Positions 39,094-49,923 of a stretch of 64,000 bases of DNA are shown piece after piece. The position numbers were made by a program, and so were the translations under genes. This stretch comes from Pseudomonas saudimassiliensis (lineage in GTDB: Bacteria; Pseudomonadota; Gammaproteobacteria; Pseudomonadales; Pseudomonadaceae). Numbering within the stretch: the first letter of the stretch is position 1; the number at the start of each line of letters is the position of its first letter. The stretch is taken from assembly GCF_000939975.1 (NCBI RefSeq), contig NZ_LK391969.1:1024693-1088692 (forward strand). The letters run 5' to 3'. The notes beneath the pieces were generated by a model. It had not been told where the DNA came from. It ran no database searches and saw only the letters and a program-made list of their open reading frames with translations.

Positions 39094-40325
39094 TCGACTT
39101 GCGCCTCCGTCAACGACTGGACTACCACACTGCCGATGATGTCGCCTTCGACGTTGACCGCAGTGCGTACGGTATCCAACAGGCGGTCGATCGGTAGCAG
39201 GATGGCAATCGCCTCCGCCGGCAAGCCTACCGCCTGCAACACCATGACCATGGTCACCATGCCGGCGCTGGGGATACCCGGCGCCCCACTGGAGGCGATC
39301 ATGGCGGTCAGGAACACCACCAACTGCTGCACCAGGGTCAGTTCCACCCCGATCAGGTTGGCCACGAACAGGGCGGCTGCCGCCTCGTAGAGTGCCGTGC
39401 CATCCATATTCATGGTGGCTCCCAGTGGCAGGACGAAGCCGGCCACACTGCGCTTCACCCCCAGATTATCCTGGGCGCAGCGCAGGGAAATCGGTAACGC
39501 CGCCGAGCTGGAGCTGGTCGCAAAGGCGGTAATGATGGCTTCGCGGGCGCCGCGCCACAACCACAGCGGCGACTTGCGGGTGACCGCATAGAGAATCCCC
39601 GGCAGGGTGACCATCCCGTGGAACAGGGTGGTGGCGAAGATCAGCACGATGAAGCCGAGCATGGTGACCAGCAGGGCAACGTCCTGTTCGGCGACCAGGC
39701 GGATCAGCAAGGCCAGGATACCCAACGGCGCCAGCCACATGATCCAGCTGATGATCCGCAGCAGCAGATCGAGAAACTCCTGCATCAGTTGCAGTACGCT
39801 GCGGTAGCGCTCGCCGCCGGCGACCAGGGCGACGCCGACGAAAATCGCAAACATCAGCACCGACAGGATATCGCCATTGGCAAAGGCTTCGAAGGGGTTC
39901 TTGAACAGGCCGGTGAAGAAGTGCTGGAAGAACTCCGGCATCGTCATCTGCCGTGCTTCGAAGGAGTCCATGGCATCGGCGAACAGATCCAGCGACATGC
40001 CGGCGCCCGGTTTGAAGATATTGGCCACCACCAGCGCCAACAGCATGGCCAGGCCCGTGGTGAGCATGAAATACAACAGGGTGGTGATCCAGACCCGGTG
40101 AACCTGGTGATGTGCCTGCAGGCTCGCTACCCCGACCACGATGGAGGTGAACACCAGGGGAATGAGCACCATCTTCAGCAGGCCGATGAACACCGCACCC
40201 ACCAGCGTGCTGCCATAGAGCACACCGCTGCGCAGCTCGTTCTCCTGGGGCATACCGCTGAGCAGCAGGCCGATCAGCACACCAAGGCCGGCGGCGATGA
40301 ATATCAGGCGGTTCAGGCTGGGCAC
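39078..40325 (-). CDS. Dicarboxylate/amino acid:cation symporter (DAACS family)
   Basis: A 415-residue secondary transporter of the GltP/DctA type using Na+ or H+. Hallmarks are the serine-rich hairpin TAFATSSSSAALPISL and the TM7 motif GATMNMDGTALYEA. SSGAPGIPSAGMVTM is hairpin 2, and DRLLDTVRTAVNVEGD in TM8 holds the substrate-binding Asp and Asn. Substrates are likely glutamate/aspartate or C4-dicarboxylates; sequence alone does not decide. The start is GTG at 40325 with GAGGAG seven bases upstream; a longer frame has no comparable site. Confidence 0.9.
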   Translation of the reverse strand: MPSLNRLIFIAAGLGVLIGLLLSGMPQENELRSGVLYGSTLVGAVFIGLLKMVLIPLVFTSIVVGVASLQAHHQVHRVWITTLLYFMLTTGLAMLLALVVANIFKPGAGMSLDLFADAMDSFEARQMTMPEFFQHFFTGLFKNPFEAFANGDILSVLMFAIFVGVALVAGGERYRSVLQLMQEFLDLLLRIISWIMWLAPLGILALLIRLVAEQDVALLVTMLGFIVLIFATTLFHGMVTLPGILYAVTRKSPLWLWRGAREAIITAFATSSSSAALPISLRCAQDNLGVKRSVAGFVLPLGATMNMDGTALYEAAAALFVANLIGVELTLVQQLVVFLTAMIASSGAPGIPSAGMVTMVMVLQAVGLPAEAIAILLPIDRLLDTVRTAVNVEGDIIGSVVVQSLTEAQVEQRGA

Positions 40326-40406
40326 ATCAGTTCTCCTCTGCGGTGGGCCAGGCAGGATACCCCAGGATAGCTGCCCCGGCACGCGACCGGGGCGCTACTG
40401 CGCAGC

Positions 40407-42089
40407 TTACAGCGAGGAGATGCAGGACGCCTGCTGCTCCAGCCAGCCTACCGCATCCACGCGGATGCGCTTCTTGTCCAGCTTGCCGACGCTGGTCTTG
40501 GGGATCTCGTCCACCACGGCAATCTGGGTGGGCACCGCCCACTTGTTGATGCGGCCTTCCTCGACAAAGGGCTGCAGGTGCGCCGCCAGCACAGTGGCGC
40601 TCATCTCTTCCCCTGGCTTGACCACCAGCAGGGCAAAGGGCCGCTCGTCCCACCGTGGGTCCGGCACCCCGACCACCGCCACATCCCGCACCGCCGGGTG
40701 CAGACTGATCAGGCTTTCCAGCTCCAGCGAGGACAGCCACTCGCCGCCGGTCTTGATCACGTCCTTGATCCGGTCGCGGATATCGATGCTGCCGGTATGG
40801 TCGATGGTGGCCACGTCGCCAGTGTGCATCCAGCCGTGGGCCCACAGCTCCTGGCTCTTTTCCGGCTCCTTGAAGTAACCCTGGGTCAACCAGGGCGCAC
40901 GCAATACCAGCTCGCCCTGGGTGTGGCCGTCGTGGGGCAGGAAGCCGCCCTGCTCATCCATCAGCCGCGCCTCGACCAGGGGCACCGGCACGCCCGCCTT
41001 GATCTTGTAGCTGATCTGCTCGTCTTCGCTGCCTGCCTCGATCTGCAGGTTGTTGTAACCGGCGGAGATCAGCGGGCAGGTTTCCGACATGCCATAGGCA
41101 CCGGACAGCCGGATGCCGCGTGCTCCGGCCGCCTCGTAGAGCCCGCGGGTCAGGGCGCTGCCGCCGATGATGATCTTCACCCCGCCGAAGTCATACCCTT
41201 GCGCCGCCTTGGCGTTGAGCAGCATCTGCAGGATGGTCGGCACGCAGTGGGAATAGGTCACCTGCTCCCGCTGCATCAGCTGCACCAGCAGTTCCGGGTC
41301 GTAACGGCCCGGATACACCTGCTTCACCCCCAGCATGGTGGCGGTATAGGGCATACCCCAGGCGTGGACGTGGAACATGGGCGTGATCGGCATGTACACG
41401 TCGCGGTTGCTCAGCAGCTGCTCATGGCCCAGGCCGTTGAGCATGCCCGCCTGGGTCAGGGTGTGCAGCACCAGTTGGCGATGGGTGAAGTAGACGCCCT
41501 TGGGGTTGCCCGTGGTACCGGTGGTATAGAAGGTAGTGGCGACCGAGTTTTCATCGAAGTCGGCGAACTCGTAAGTGCTGTCCGCTGCGGCCAGCAGCTG
41601 CTCGTATTCACCGACGAAGCCGCGCAGGTCCGCCGTGCGGTCCTCGCCATCGGTCAGCAGGATGGTCGCGGTAACCGTGGTCAACTGCGACTCGATGGCC
41701 TGGTACAGCGGCAGGAACTCGCTGTTGACCAGCACCATGGCGTCATCGGCATGGTTCATGGTGTACAGGATCTGCTCCGGGGACAGCCGCACGTTGATGG
41801 TGTGCAGCACCGCACCGATCATCGGCACGGCAAACATGCATTCCAGATAGCGGTGGCTGTCCCAGTCCATTACCGCAACGGTGTCGCCGGCCTTGACGCC
41901 CGCCTGGGTCAGCGCATTGGCCAACCGGCAGATACGCTGATTGAAGGTGGCATAGTCGTAACGGCTGATGTCGCGATAGACGATTTCCTGCGACGCTTCG
42001 TAGCGCACCCCCGAGAGCAGCAGATTCTTGATCAGCAGAGGCGTGGAGTGGGCCTGCTCAGTAGGCGGTAAAATCCGTGTATTCAGCAT
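40407..42089 (-). CDS. Fatty acyl-CoA ligase (AMP-forming)
   Basis: A 560-residue ANL-superfamily enzyme that activates a carboxylic acid with ATP and CoA. The P-loop is YTTGTTGNPKG (about 190-200). Other motifs are MPITPMFHVHAWG, LSGAYGMSETCP, HTGDVATIDHTGSIDIRDR (in part) and the catalytic lysine region TSVGKLDKKRIR. It resembles medium-chain acyl-CoA ligases of pseudomonads. It is divergent from a thiolase gene across 201 bp, an arrangement I also recall in P. aeruginosa, suggesting shared fatty-acid regulation. Chain-length preference is unknown. Confidence 0.9.
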   Translation of the reverse strand: MLNTRILPPTEQAHSTPLLIKNLLLSGVRYEASQEIVYRDISRYDYATFNQRICRLANALTQAGVKAGDTVAVMDWDSHRYLECMFAVPMIGAVLHTINVRLSPEQILYTMNHADDAMVLVNSEFLPLYQAIESQLTTVTATILLTDGEDRTADLRGFVGEYEQLLAAADSTYEFADFDENSVATTFYTTGTTGNPKGVYFTHRQLVLHTLTQAGMLNGLGHEQLLSNRDVYMPITPMFHVHAWGMPYTATMLGVKQVYPGRYDPELLVQLMQREQVTYSHCVPTILQMLLNAKAAQGYDFGGVKIIIGGSALTRGLYEAAGARGIRLSGAYGMSETCPLISAGYNNLQIEAGSEDEQISYKIKAGVPVPLVEARLMDEQGGFLPHDGHTQGELVLRAPWLTQGYFKEPEKSQELWAHGWMHTGDVATIDHTGSIDIRDRIKDVIKTGGEWLSSLELESLISLHPAVRDVAVVGVPDPRWDERPFALLVVKPGEEMSATVLAAHLQPFVEEGRINKWAVPTQIAVVDEIPKTSVGKLDKKRIRVDAVGWLEQQASCISSL

Positions 42090-42290
42090 AGGGCAACCTT
42101 CTTGTTGTTGGTATGCCGGGGCAGCGCCCTACCCCGGATGTGCATCAATATAGCCACAGCGCAGCCGGGCAACCATGGCCGTTGTGTATCCCGATCATAC
42201 AAGCTTTGGCCTCGACAATACGTATTGCAACGGCGTATAAAGTCTATTGATGACCACAAATAAACAATCAGTCATATTTCAGGAGTCAAC

Positions 42291-43469
42291 ATGTCCGAGA
42301 GCATCGTCATTGTCAGCGGCGTCCGTACGCCCATGGGTGGTTTTCAGGGAAGCCTGTCCGGCGTATCGGCAGTAGACCTGGGCGCACTGGTCATCCGCGA
42401 AGCGGTGGCTCGGGCCGGCATCGCCCCGGCGGATGTCGAGGAAGTCATCATGGGTTGTGTGCTCCCCGCGGGCCTCAAGCAGGGCCCTGCTCGCCAGGCC
42501 AGCCTGCAGGCCGGGCTGCCCAGCGCCACCGGCTGCACCACCATCAACAAGCTCTGCGGTTCCGGTATGAAGGCCGTGATGATGGCTGCCGACATGCTCA
42601 AGGCCGGCTCCAACCAGATCATGCTCGCCGGGGGCATGGAGAGCATGTCCAACGCACCCTATGTGATCGAGAAGGCCCGCAGTGGCCTGCGCATGGGCCA
42701 TGGCGAAATCAAGGACCACATGTTCCTCGACGGACTGGAAGATGCGAGCACCGGACGGCTGATGGGCTCCTTCGCCCAGGAGACCGCCGACAAGTACGGC
42801 CTGACCCGTGAAGACATGGATGCCTATGCCATCGAATCCCTCACCCGGGCCAAGAAGGCCATCGACAGTGGCGCCCTGAACAGCGAAATCGTCCCCGTGA
42901 CCGTCACCTCGCGCAAGGGCGAGCTGGTGGTCAAGGATGATGAGCAGCCGCATAACGCCAATATCGAGAAGATCCCTGGCCTGCGCCCGGCCTTCGCCAA
43001 GGACGGTACCATCACCGCGGCCAACGCCAGCTCGATTTCCGACGGTGCCAGCGCCCTGGTCCTGATGACTGAAGCCGAAGCCACCCGCCGCGGGCTCAAG
43101 CCCCTGGCCCGCATCGTCGGCCACGCCACCCAGAGCCAGGACCCGAGCGAATTCACCATCGCCCCGGTCGGCGCCATGGCCAACCTGTTCCGCAAGACCG
43201 GCTGGAGCAAGGATGAGGTGGACCTGTTCGAGATCAACGAAGCCTTTGCCATGGTCACCATGCTGGCGATGCGTGAACACGGGCTGGATCACAGCAAGGT
43301 GAACATCTTCGGTGGCGCCTGCGCCCAGGGCCATCCGGTCGGCTCCACCGGCTCGCGCCTGATCGTGACCCTGATCAACGCCCTGCAACAGACTGGCGGC
43401 CGCCGCGGTGTGGCCTCCCTGTGCATCGGCGGGGGCGAAGCGACCGCCGTGGCCATCGAATTGATCTGA
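42291..43469 (+). CDS. Acetyl-CoA acyltransferase / thiolase
   Basis: A 392-residue thiolase that condenses or cleaves acyl-CoA. The acyl-carrying cysteine is C89 (NKLCGSGMKAV). The C-terminal histidine lies in GGACAQGHPVGSTGSRL and the second cysteine in SLCIGGGEA. The usual GGAIALGHPLGASG is changed to GGACAQGHPVGSTG, so it is a divergent branch. The ATG at 42291 has GGAG five bases upstream. With the neighbouring ligase it would support fatty-acid degradation; biosynthetic acetoacetyl-CoA formation is the other possibility. Confidence 0.9.
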   Translation: MSESIVIVSGVRTPMGGFQGSLSGVSAVDLGALVIREAVARAGIAPADVEEVIMGCVLPAGLKQGPARQASLQAGLPSATGCTTINKLCGSGMKAVMMAADMLKAGSNQIMLAGGMESMSNAPYVIEKARSGLRMGHGEIKDHMFLDGLEDASTGRLMGSFAQETADKYGLTREDMDAYAIESLTRAKKAIDSGALNSEIVPVTVTSRKGELVVKDDEQPHNANIEKIPGLRPAFAKDGTITAANASSISDGASALVLMTEAEATRRGLKPLARIVGHATQSQDPSEFTIAPVGAMANLFRKTGWSKDEVDLFEINEAFAMVTMLAMREHGLDHSKVNIFGGACAQGHPVGSTGSRLIVTLINALQQTGGRRGVASLCIGGGEATAVAIELI

Positions 43470-43478
43470 ACCTGACCT

Positions 43479-43507
43479 GACGCCAGCCGGACGGCTGGCG
43501 TCCTTTC
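43479..43507 (+). terminator. Terminator after the thiolase gene
   Basis: GACGCCAGCC and GGCTGGCGTC form a 10-bp perfect stem with loop GGAC, followed by CTTTC. Confidence 0.7.
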
Positions 43508-43594
43508 GCCCTCAAGCTTTCCGTCTCACCGCCGACACCCCTGTTAAGCGACCGGTACGCACGCACCGGTTTTCGTTCCCCAGGATAGGCGGCC

Positions 43595-45475
43595 ATGAAT
43601 CTCAAATTCAGTCATAAAATTCTGCTTGCCGGCTGCGGCATCGTCATTCTCGCATTCAGCCTGTTCGCGCTGTACAACGACTACCTGCAGCGCAACACCA
43701 TTCAGCACAATCTCGAATTTTCCATAGCGCAATCGGGCTCCCTCACCGCCAGCAGCGTGCAAAACTGGTTAGGGGGGCGGGTTTTGCTGATGGAGAACCT
43801 GGCCGAGAACATTGCCGTTGAGCCCATGCCGGCCGCCCAGGCAGAACTGATCGGGCAAGCCACCTTTGCCTCCCAGTTCCTGTTCACCTATCTCGGCACT
43901 GCCGAGGGTGGTTTCATCCAGCATCCACGTGAAGAATTACCCGCCGACTACGACCCGCGGGACCGCCCCTGGTATACCGACTCGGTGTCCGCTGGCGGCA
44001 GCACCCTGACCGAACCTTACCGTGACCCTACCGGTGCGCTGGTGATGACCGTGGCCACACCGGTGCAACACCATGGTCGGCTGGCCGGTGTGGTTGGCGG
44101 CGACCTGAGTCTGGAAACGCTGGTGAAGCTGATCAATTCCGTGGATTTCGGCGGTCTGGGCCACGCCTTCCTGGTCAGCGGCGATGGGCAGGTATTGGTC
44201 ACGCCTGAGCCGGATCAGCTGATGAAGCAGCTCAGCGATATCTACCAGGGTCAGGTGCCACGGATCGAACCGGGTCTGCAGGCGGTCGTGCTCGATGGCC
44301 AGGAGCGGCTGCTGTCCTTCACGCCGGTCGCTGGCCTGCCGTCGGTGGATTGGTATATCGGCCTGTCCATCGACCGGGAAAAGGCCTTCGCCCCGCTGGC
44401 CCAGTTCCGTACCTCGGCAATCATCGCCATGCTGATCGCGGTGGTGGCGATTGCCGTATTACTGAGCCTGCTGATCAAGGTGCTGATGCGACCGCTGCAG
44501 AATATGGGCCGGGCCATGGCCGACATCGCTGAGGGCGAAGGCGATCTGACCCGCCGACTGACGGTGGAAAGCCGCGACGAGTTCGGCGAACTGAGCGTCT
44601 CGTTCAACCAGTTCGTCGAGCGCATTCATGCCTCCATCAGCGAGGTCGCCTCTGCCACCCGCCAGGTGCACGATCTGGCGGTGCGGGTCATGGCCGCGTC
44701 CAACGCCTCGATCGCCGGCTCCAACGAACAGAGCGCCCGTACCGAAAGCGTGGCGGCGGCCATCAATGAGCTGGGTGCTGCCACCCAGGAAATTGCGCGT
44801 AACGCGGCCGATGCCTCGAACCAGGCCAGCAGCGCCAGCGAGCAGGCCGAGGACGGCCGGCAAGTAATGGCCAGAACCATCGAGGCGATGACCGCATTGT
44901 CCGGCACGATCAGCTCCTCACGGCAGCAGATCGAGGCGCTGAACGCCAGCACCGAGGACATCGGCCATATCCTGGATGTGATCAAGGGCATTTCCGAGCA
45001 GACCAACCTGCTGGCGCTGAACGCCGCGATCGAGGCCGCTCGCGCCGGAGACGCGGGTCGCGGCTTTGCCGTGGTGGCCGATGAGGTACGTAACCTGGCC
45101 CATCGCACCCAGCAGTCGGCCGAGGAAATCCACCGCATGATCACCACCTTGCAGCAGGGCTCCCAGGAGGCGGTGAACACCATGCATGCCAGCCAGGCCT
45201 CCAGCGCCGATAGTGTCGGCGTGGCCAACCAGGCCGGTGAGCGCCTGGGGAGCGTTATCTCGCGGATCATCGAGATCGACGGCATGAACCAGTCGGTAGC
45301 GGCCGCCACCGAGGAGCAGACCACGGTGGTCGAAGCGCTGAACATGGATATCAGCCATATCAACCTGCTCAATCAGCAGGGCGTCGCCAGTCTCCAGGAC
45401 ACCCTGAAAGACTGTGACGCCCTCTCCCACCAGGCCGGTCGACTCAAGCAACTGGTCGACAGCTTCAAGATCTGA
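43595..45475 (+). CDS. Methyl-accepting chemotaxis protein, dCache amino-acid type
   Basis: A 626-residue chemoreceptor. TM1 is at about 8-28, a periplasmic dCache domain spans about 30-275, TM2 is at about 278-298, then HAMP and the signalling hairpin with tip [19 protein letters not shown]. The Cache pocket carries Y119, R124, W126, Y127, Y142 and D170. The pattern and spacing match the amino-acid motif of PctA-like receptors (in PctA Y121, R126, W128, Y129, Y144, D173). It should therefore bind L-amino acids or a related amine through their alpha-amino and carboxyl groups. No CheR-tethering pentapeptide ends the protein. The gene stands alone, without che genes. Confidence 0.92.
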   Translation: MNLKFSHKILLAGCGIVILAFSLFALYNDYLQRNTIQHNLEFSIAQSGSLTASSVQNWLGGRVLLMENLAENIAVEPMPAAQAELIGQATFASQFLFTYLGTAEGGFIQHPREELPADYDPRDRPWYTDSVSAGGSTLTEPYRDPTGALVMTVATPVQHHGRLAGVVGGDLSLETLVKLINSVDFGGLGHAFLVSGDGQVLVTPEPDQLMKQLSDIYQGQVPRIEPGLQAVVLDGQERLLSFTPVAGLPSVDWYIGLSIDREKAFAPLAQFRTSAIIAMLIAVVAIAVLLSLLIKVLMRPLQNMGRAMADIAEGEGDLTRRLTVESRDEFGELSVSFNQFVERIHASISEVASATRQVHDLAVRVMAASNASIAGSNEQSARTESVAAAINELGAATQEIARNAADASNQASSASEQAEDGRQVMARTIEAMTALSGTISSSRQQIEALNASTEDIGHILDVIKGISEQTNLLALNAAIEAARAGDAGRGFAVVADEVRNLAHRTQQSAEEIHRMITTLQQGSQEAVNTMHASQASSADSVGVANQAGERLGSVISRIIEIDGMNQSVAAATEEQTTVVEALNMDISHINLLNQQGVASLQDTLKDCDALSHQAGRLKQLVDSFKI

Positions 45476-45481
45476 CCGCGT

Positions 45482-46513
45482 TCAACCACCCGCCCGCGGC
45501 ACGGCCCGCCGGGCGGGCAGCGGTAATCCACGGCTGATGGGGGCGGCAAACAGATAGCGCAGCCCCAGCCGCTGGGCCAGGGCCAGCGCCAACAGCGGCA
45601 GCAGGATCCCCGCCGCCACACCAACGGTGGCATGCACCAGCAGGGAATCGACCCCGGCGACCTTGAGCAGCACCCGTACGCCGCTGCCCGCCAGGATATG
45701 CATCAGGTAGATCGCCATCGACGCGGTGCCCAGATAGGCAACGAACCCCGGTGCTACCGGAGCGGACCAGCGGCACACCGCAACTACCGCCGCAATCGAG
45801 ATCAGCGCCAGCAGCAACGACCACAGGCCCTGGTCACCGTAGTGCAGGCCCAGCACGCCGTGAAAAACGGATTGCGCGACGACGAACAATCCCAGCATGG
45901 CAAGCACCTGCCGACCCGACGGCACCGTTGCGTCACGCAGCCGCGTAACGCCCAAAATCCCCAGCGCGAAGAATATGAAGTTGTCGGTCAGGTAGCGCAG
46001 CAGCGCCCACTCCGGCAGCAGCGGCGAACTCAGATACAGGATGGCCATGACGATCGTCGTCGGCAGGAGCAAGCGCCGCGACAGGCAGAACACGGCGATC
46101 GCCAGCAGAAAACACAGCAGCAGCGCGTAGAGAAACCAGAACTGCGCCCGGGGCGCCCACAGCAGTGCGAACACCTCACCGTAGGTCACGGCGCCGTTGG
46201 TGTAGTCGGCCAGGGTAGCCTCGATCAGCCCCTGCAACAGTGACCAGAGCACGTAGGGATAGACGATGGTATCCAGCTTGCTGTACAGCAGGCCGCAGGG
46301 GCCTTTCGCCTCGATGGACTGGTAGAAGAACAGCCCGGCGAGGAAGAAGAACAGCGGCATGTGGAAACTGTAGACGATGCTGTCGGCCAGCCGAAAGAGG
46401 GTTTCCGGCATGGCGATACCGGCGCTGTGCAGCCCGCGCATTACGTGGCCGTACACCACCAGCACGATACCCAGCGCCTTGGCATGGTCCACCCATACAT
46501 CCCGATTATCCAT
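45482..46513 (-). CDS. Acyltransferase 3 family membrane protein
   Basis: A 343-residue integral membrane protein of the acyltransferase-3 (OafA/NodX/WecH-like) family, with about ten helices. The N-terminus RDVWVDHAKALGIVLVVYGH is the family signature, with the His of the VYGH motif thought to be catalytic. YSFHMPLFFFLAGLFF is the second conserved block. Such enzymes O-acetylate sugars of polysaccharides or other envelope molecules; the acceptor is unknown here. The ATG at 46513 follows GGAGGGAG. It is convergent with the chemoreceptor gene and divergent from the SDR gene. Confidence 0.85.
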   Translation of the reverse strand: MDNRDVWVDHAKALGIVLVVYGHVMRGLHSAGIAMPETLFRLADSIVYSFHMPLFFFLAGLFFYQSIEAKGPCGLLYSKLDTIVYPYVLWSLLQGLIEATLADYTNGAVTYGEVFALLWAPRAQFWFLYALLLCFLLAIAVFCLSRRLLLPTTIVMAILYLSSPLLPEWALLRYLTDNFIFFALGILGVTRLRDATVPSGRQVLAMLGLFVVAQSVFHGVLGLHYGDQGLWSLLLALISIAAVVAVCRWSAPVAPGFVAYLGTASMAIYLMHILAGSGVRVLLKVAGVDSLLVHATVGVAAGILLPLLALALAQRLGLRYLFAAPISRGLPLPARRAVPRAGG

Positions 46514-46738
46514 GGCCGTCTCCCTCCTCCGGTATGACCTGAGCCAGCTGAGAATACTGCCGGGTGGCGGCCCGTGGGCTATCGATTGGCTAATGCTTTG
46601 CCGGTGGGCCGGCTGTTATGGCAGACCATTCACCAGCCGCGGACGTCTTGCCGGCCGCCGGCAACTGCATGACACTGTCCGCCAACTTTTTCGGGGGCCT
46701 CAGGGTTCCGCAATTTCAGTCCTGCCAAGGAGATCTCC

Positions 46739-47644
46739 ATGAGCGACATCCGTTTTGAAGACAAGGTGGTCATCGTCACCGGCGCCGGCGGCGGTATCGG
46801 CCGCGCCCACGCGCTGCTGTTCGCCAAGCATGGCGCCAAGGTAGTGGTCAACGACCTGGGCGGCAGCGCCCAGGGCGAAGGCGCCAACAGCGAAGCGGCG
46901 CTCAAGGTAGTGGAAGAAATCAAGGCCGCAGGCGGCACCGCCATCGCCAACCCGGACAGCGTGGTGGACGGCGACAAGATCGTCCAGTGCGCCATGGACA
47001 ACTTCGGCCGGGTCGATGTGGTGGTCAACAACGCCGGTATCCTGCGCGACAAGAGCTTCCAGAAGATGACCGATGCCGACTGGGACCTGGTCTACAAGGT
47101 GCACGTCGAGGGTGCCTACAAGGTGACCCACGCCGCCTGGCCCTACATGAAGGAGCAGAATTTCGGTCGCATCATCTTCACCTCCTCTACCTCCGGCATC
47201 TACGGCAACTTCGGCCAGGCCAACTACGGCATGGCCAAGCTGGGCCTGTATGGCCTGACCCGCACCCTGGCCATCGAAGGCCGCAAGAACAACATCTTCG
47301 TCAATGCCATCGCCCCGACCGGCGGTACCCGCATGACCGAAGGCCTGTTCCCGCCCGGCGCCTTCGAGAAGCTCAAGCCGGAGCTGGTCAGCCCGCTGGT
47401 GGTCTACCTGTGCTCCGAGCAGTGCCAGGAAACCTCCAGCTTGTTCGAAGTCGGTGGCGGCTGGATGGGCAAGGTACGCTGGGAGCGTTCGCTGGGCATT
47501 GGCTTCAACCCCGATGAAGGTTTCAGCCCCGAGGATGTGCAGGCGAACTTCGAGCAGCTGTGCAGCTTCGAGAATGCCGTGCATCCGAAGGACAATATCG
47601 AAGCGCTGAAGGAATTGATGCAGAACATCCAGAAGTTCAGCTGA
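46739..47644 (+). CDS. Short-chain dehydrogenase similar to the (3R)-hydroxyacyl-CoA dehydrogenase domain of MFE-2
   Basis: A 301-residue SDR. The NAD(P) site TGAGGGIG is at 14-21, NNAG at 97-100, the catalytic Ser near 150 (IIFTSSTSG) and YxxxK at Y163-K167 (NYGMAKLGL). The stretch VVNDLGGSAQGEG and the C-terminal VGGGWMGKVRWERSLG resemble the hydroxyacyl-CoA dehydrogenase part of peroxisomal multifunctional enzyme 2. A role in acyl-CoA oxidation is therefore likely, though SDR substrates are hard to predict. The ATG at 46739 follows AAGGAG. Single gene followed by a hairpin. Confidence 0.87.
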   Translation: MSDIRFEDKVVIVTGAGGGIGRAHALLFAKHGAKVVVNDLGGSAQGEGANSEAALKVVEEIKAAGGTAIANPDSVVDGDKIVQCAMDNFGRVDVVVNNAGILRDKSFQKMTDADWDLVYKVHVEGAYKVTHAAWPYMKEQNFGRIIFTSSTSGIYGNFGQANYGMAKLGLYGLTRTLAIEGRKNNIFVNAIAPTGGTRMTEGLFPPGAFEKLKPELVSPLVVYLCSEQCQETSSLFEVGGGWMGKVRWERSLGIGFNPDEGFSPEDVQANFEQLCSFENAVHPKDNIEALKELMQNIQKFS

Positions 47645-47664
47645 TCGCCTGCCGCTGATCCGCG

Positions 47665-47685
47665 TTCGCCCCAAAATGGGGCGAA
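47665..47685 (+). terminator. Hairpin after the SDR gene
   Basis: TTCGCCCC and GGGGCGAA with loop AAAAT form an 8-bp stem about 20 bases after the stop. There is no T-run. Confidence 0.5.
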
Positions 47686-47767
47686 CCGGTTCGTTGACGC
47701 TTCCGTCCCGCTGTCATCCCGGAGTAGAATCGGGCGCTTCCCCAAGGTTGCAGCCAGGATCCGGCGC

Positions 47768-48490
47768 ATGAAGATCATCACCGTCAAGAACTACCAGGAG
47801 CTCAGCTCCACCGCCGGTCAACTCATCACTGACCTGATCCGCCGCCAGCCGCACTGCACCCTGGGCCTGGCCACGGGCAGCACCCCGCAGGGCGCCTACG
47901 ACTATCTTGTCGAGCGTTACCGCGCCGGTGATATTTCGTTCCGGGAAGTACAGACCTTCAACCTGGACGAATATTGCGGCCTGCCCCGCAGCCATCCCCA
48001 GAGCTACTTCCGCTTCATGCACGACAATCTGTTCCGCCATGTGGATATCCAACCGGAGAACCGGCACATTCCCTGCGCCGAGAACGGCGACCTACAGGCC
48101 CAGTGCGACGCCTACAACGCGCTGCTCCGCGCCGCCACGGTGGACCTGCAACTGCTGGGTATCGGCAGCAACGGGCATATCGGCTTCTGCGAGCCGGGCA
48201 CGCCCTTCGACCGGGAGACCTTCCTCACTCGTTTGGCTGACAAGACCCGCCAGGACAACCAGCGCTTCTTCGACTCGCTGGATGAGGTGCCCACCACCGC
48301 CATCACCATGGGCATCAAGAACATCCTGCAGGCCAAGTCCATCCTGCTGATCGCCAGCGGCCGCGGCAAAGCTGAATGCATCAGCCAGATGGTCAATGGC
48401 CCGGTTACCGAGGCCGTCCCGGCCTCAGCCCTGCAGCTTCACCCCGACGCCACGGTGATCGTCGACGAGGCAGCTGCCGCCCTGCTCTGA
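47768..48490 (+). CDS. nagB: Glucosamine-6-phosphate deaminase
   Basis: Converts glucosamine-6-phosphate to fructose-6-phosphate and ammonia. The 240 residues are of the short bacterial form without the allosteric tail region of E. coli NagB. Motifs: LGLATGSTPQGAY, TFNLDEYCGLP and LGIGSNGHIGFCEPGTPF, where the usual FNEP is FCEP. No nagA, PTS or nagR gene adjoins it, so GlcNAc use must rely on genes elsewhere or the enzyme may serve amino-sugar recycling. The ATG at 47768 follows AGGA. It is convergent with hmp. Confidence 0.92.
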   Translation: MKIITVKNYQELSSTAGQLITDLIRRQPHCTLGLATGSTPQGAYDYLVERYRAGDISFREVQTFNLDEYCGLPRSHPQSYFRFMHDNLFRHVDIQPENRHIPCAENGDLQAQCDAYNALLRAATVDLQLLGIGSNGHIGFCEPGTPFDRETFLTRLADKTRQDNQRFFDSLDEVPTTAITMGIKNILQAKSILLIASGRGKAECISQMVNGPVTEAVPASALQLHPDATVIVDEAAAALL

Positions 48491-48505
48491 CCGGTACCGG
48501 GCAAC

Positions 48506-49852
<1,347 letters not shown>

Positions 49853-49873
49853 TTACCGCTGACCAGGCAGGGC

Positions 49874-49905
49874 CCGGCACCTGGCGCAGGCGCGCCGGGT
49901 GCCGG
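49874..49905 (-). terminator. Long hairpin after the ornithine decarboxylase gene
   Basis: CCGGCACC/GGTGCCGG extended by GGCGC/GCGCC after one mismatch, loop AGGC. It starts 18 bases past the stop on the minus strand; there is no T-run. Confidence 0.5.
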
Positions 49906-49923
49906 TATAGTCAGCGGCGCATC

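Noticed and set aside
47768-48490. NagB inactivated by the FNEP to FCEP change
   Set aside because: The catalytic His and Glu of GHIGFCEP remain and all other motifs are intact; probably a tolerated variant.
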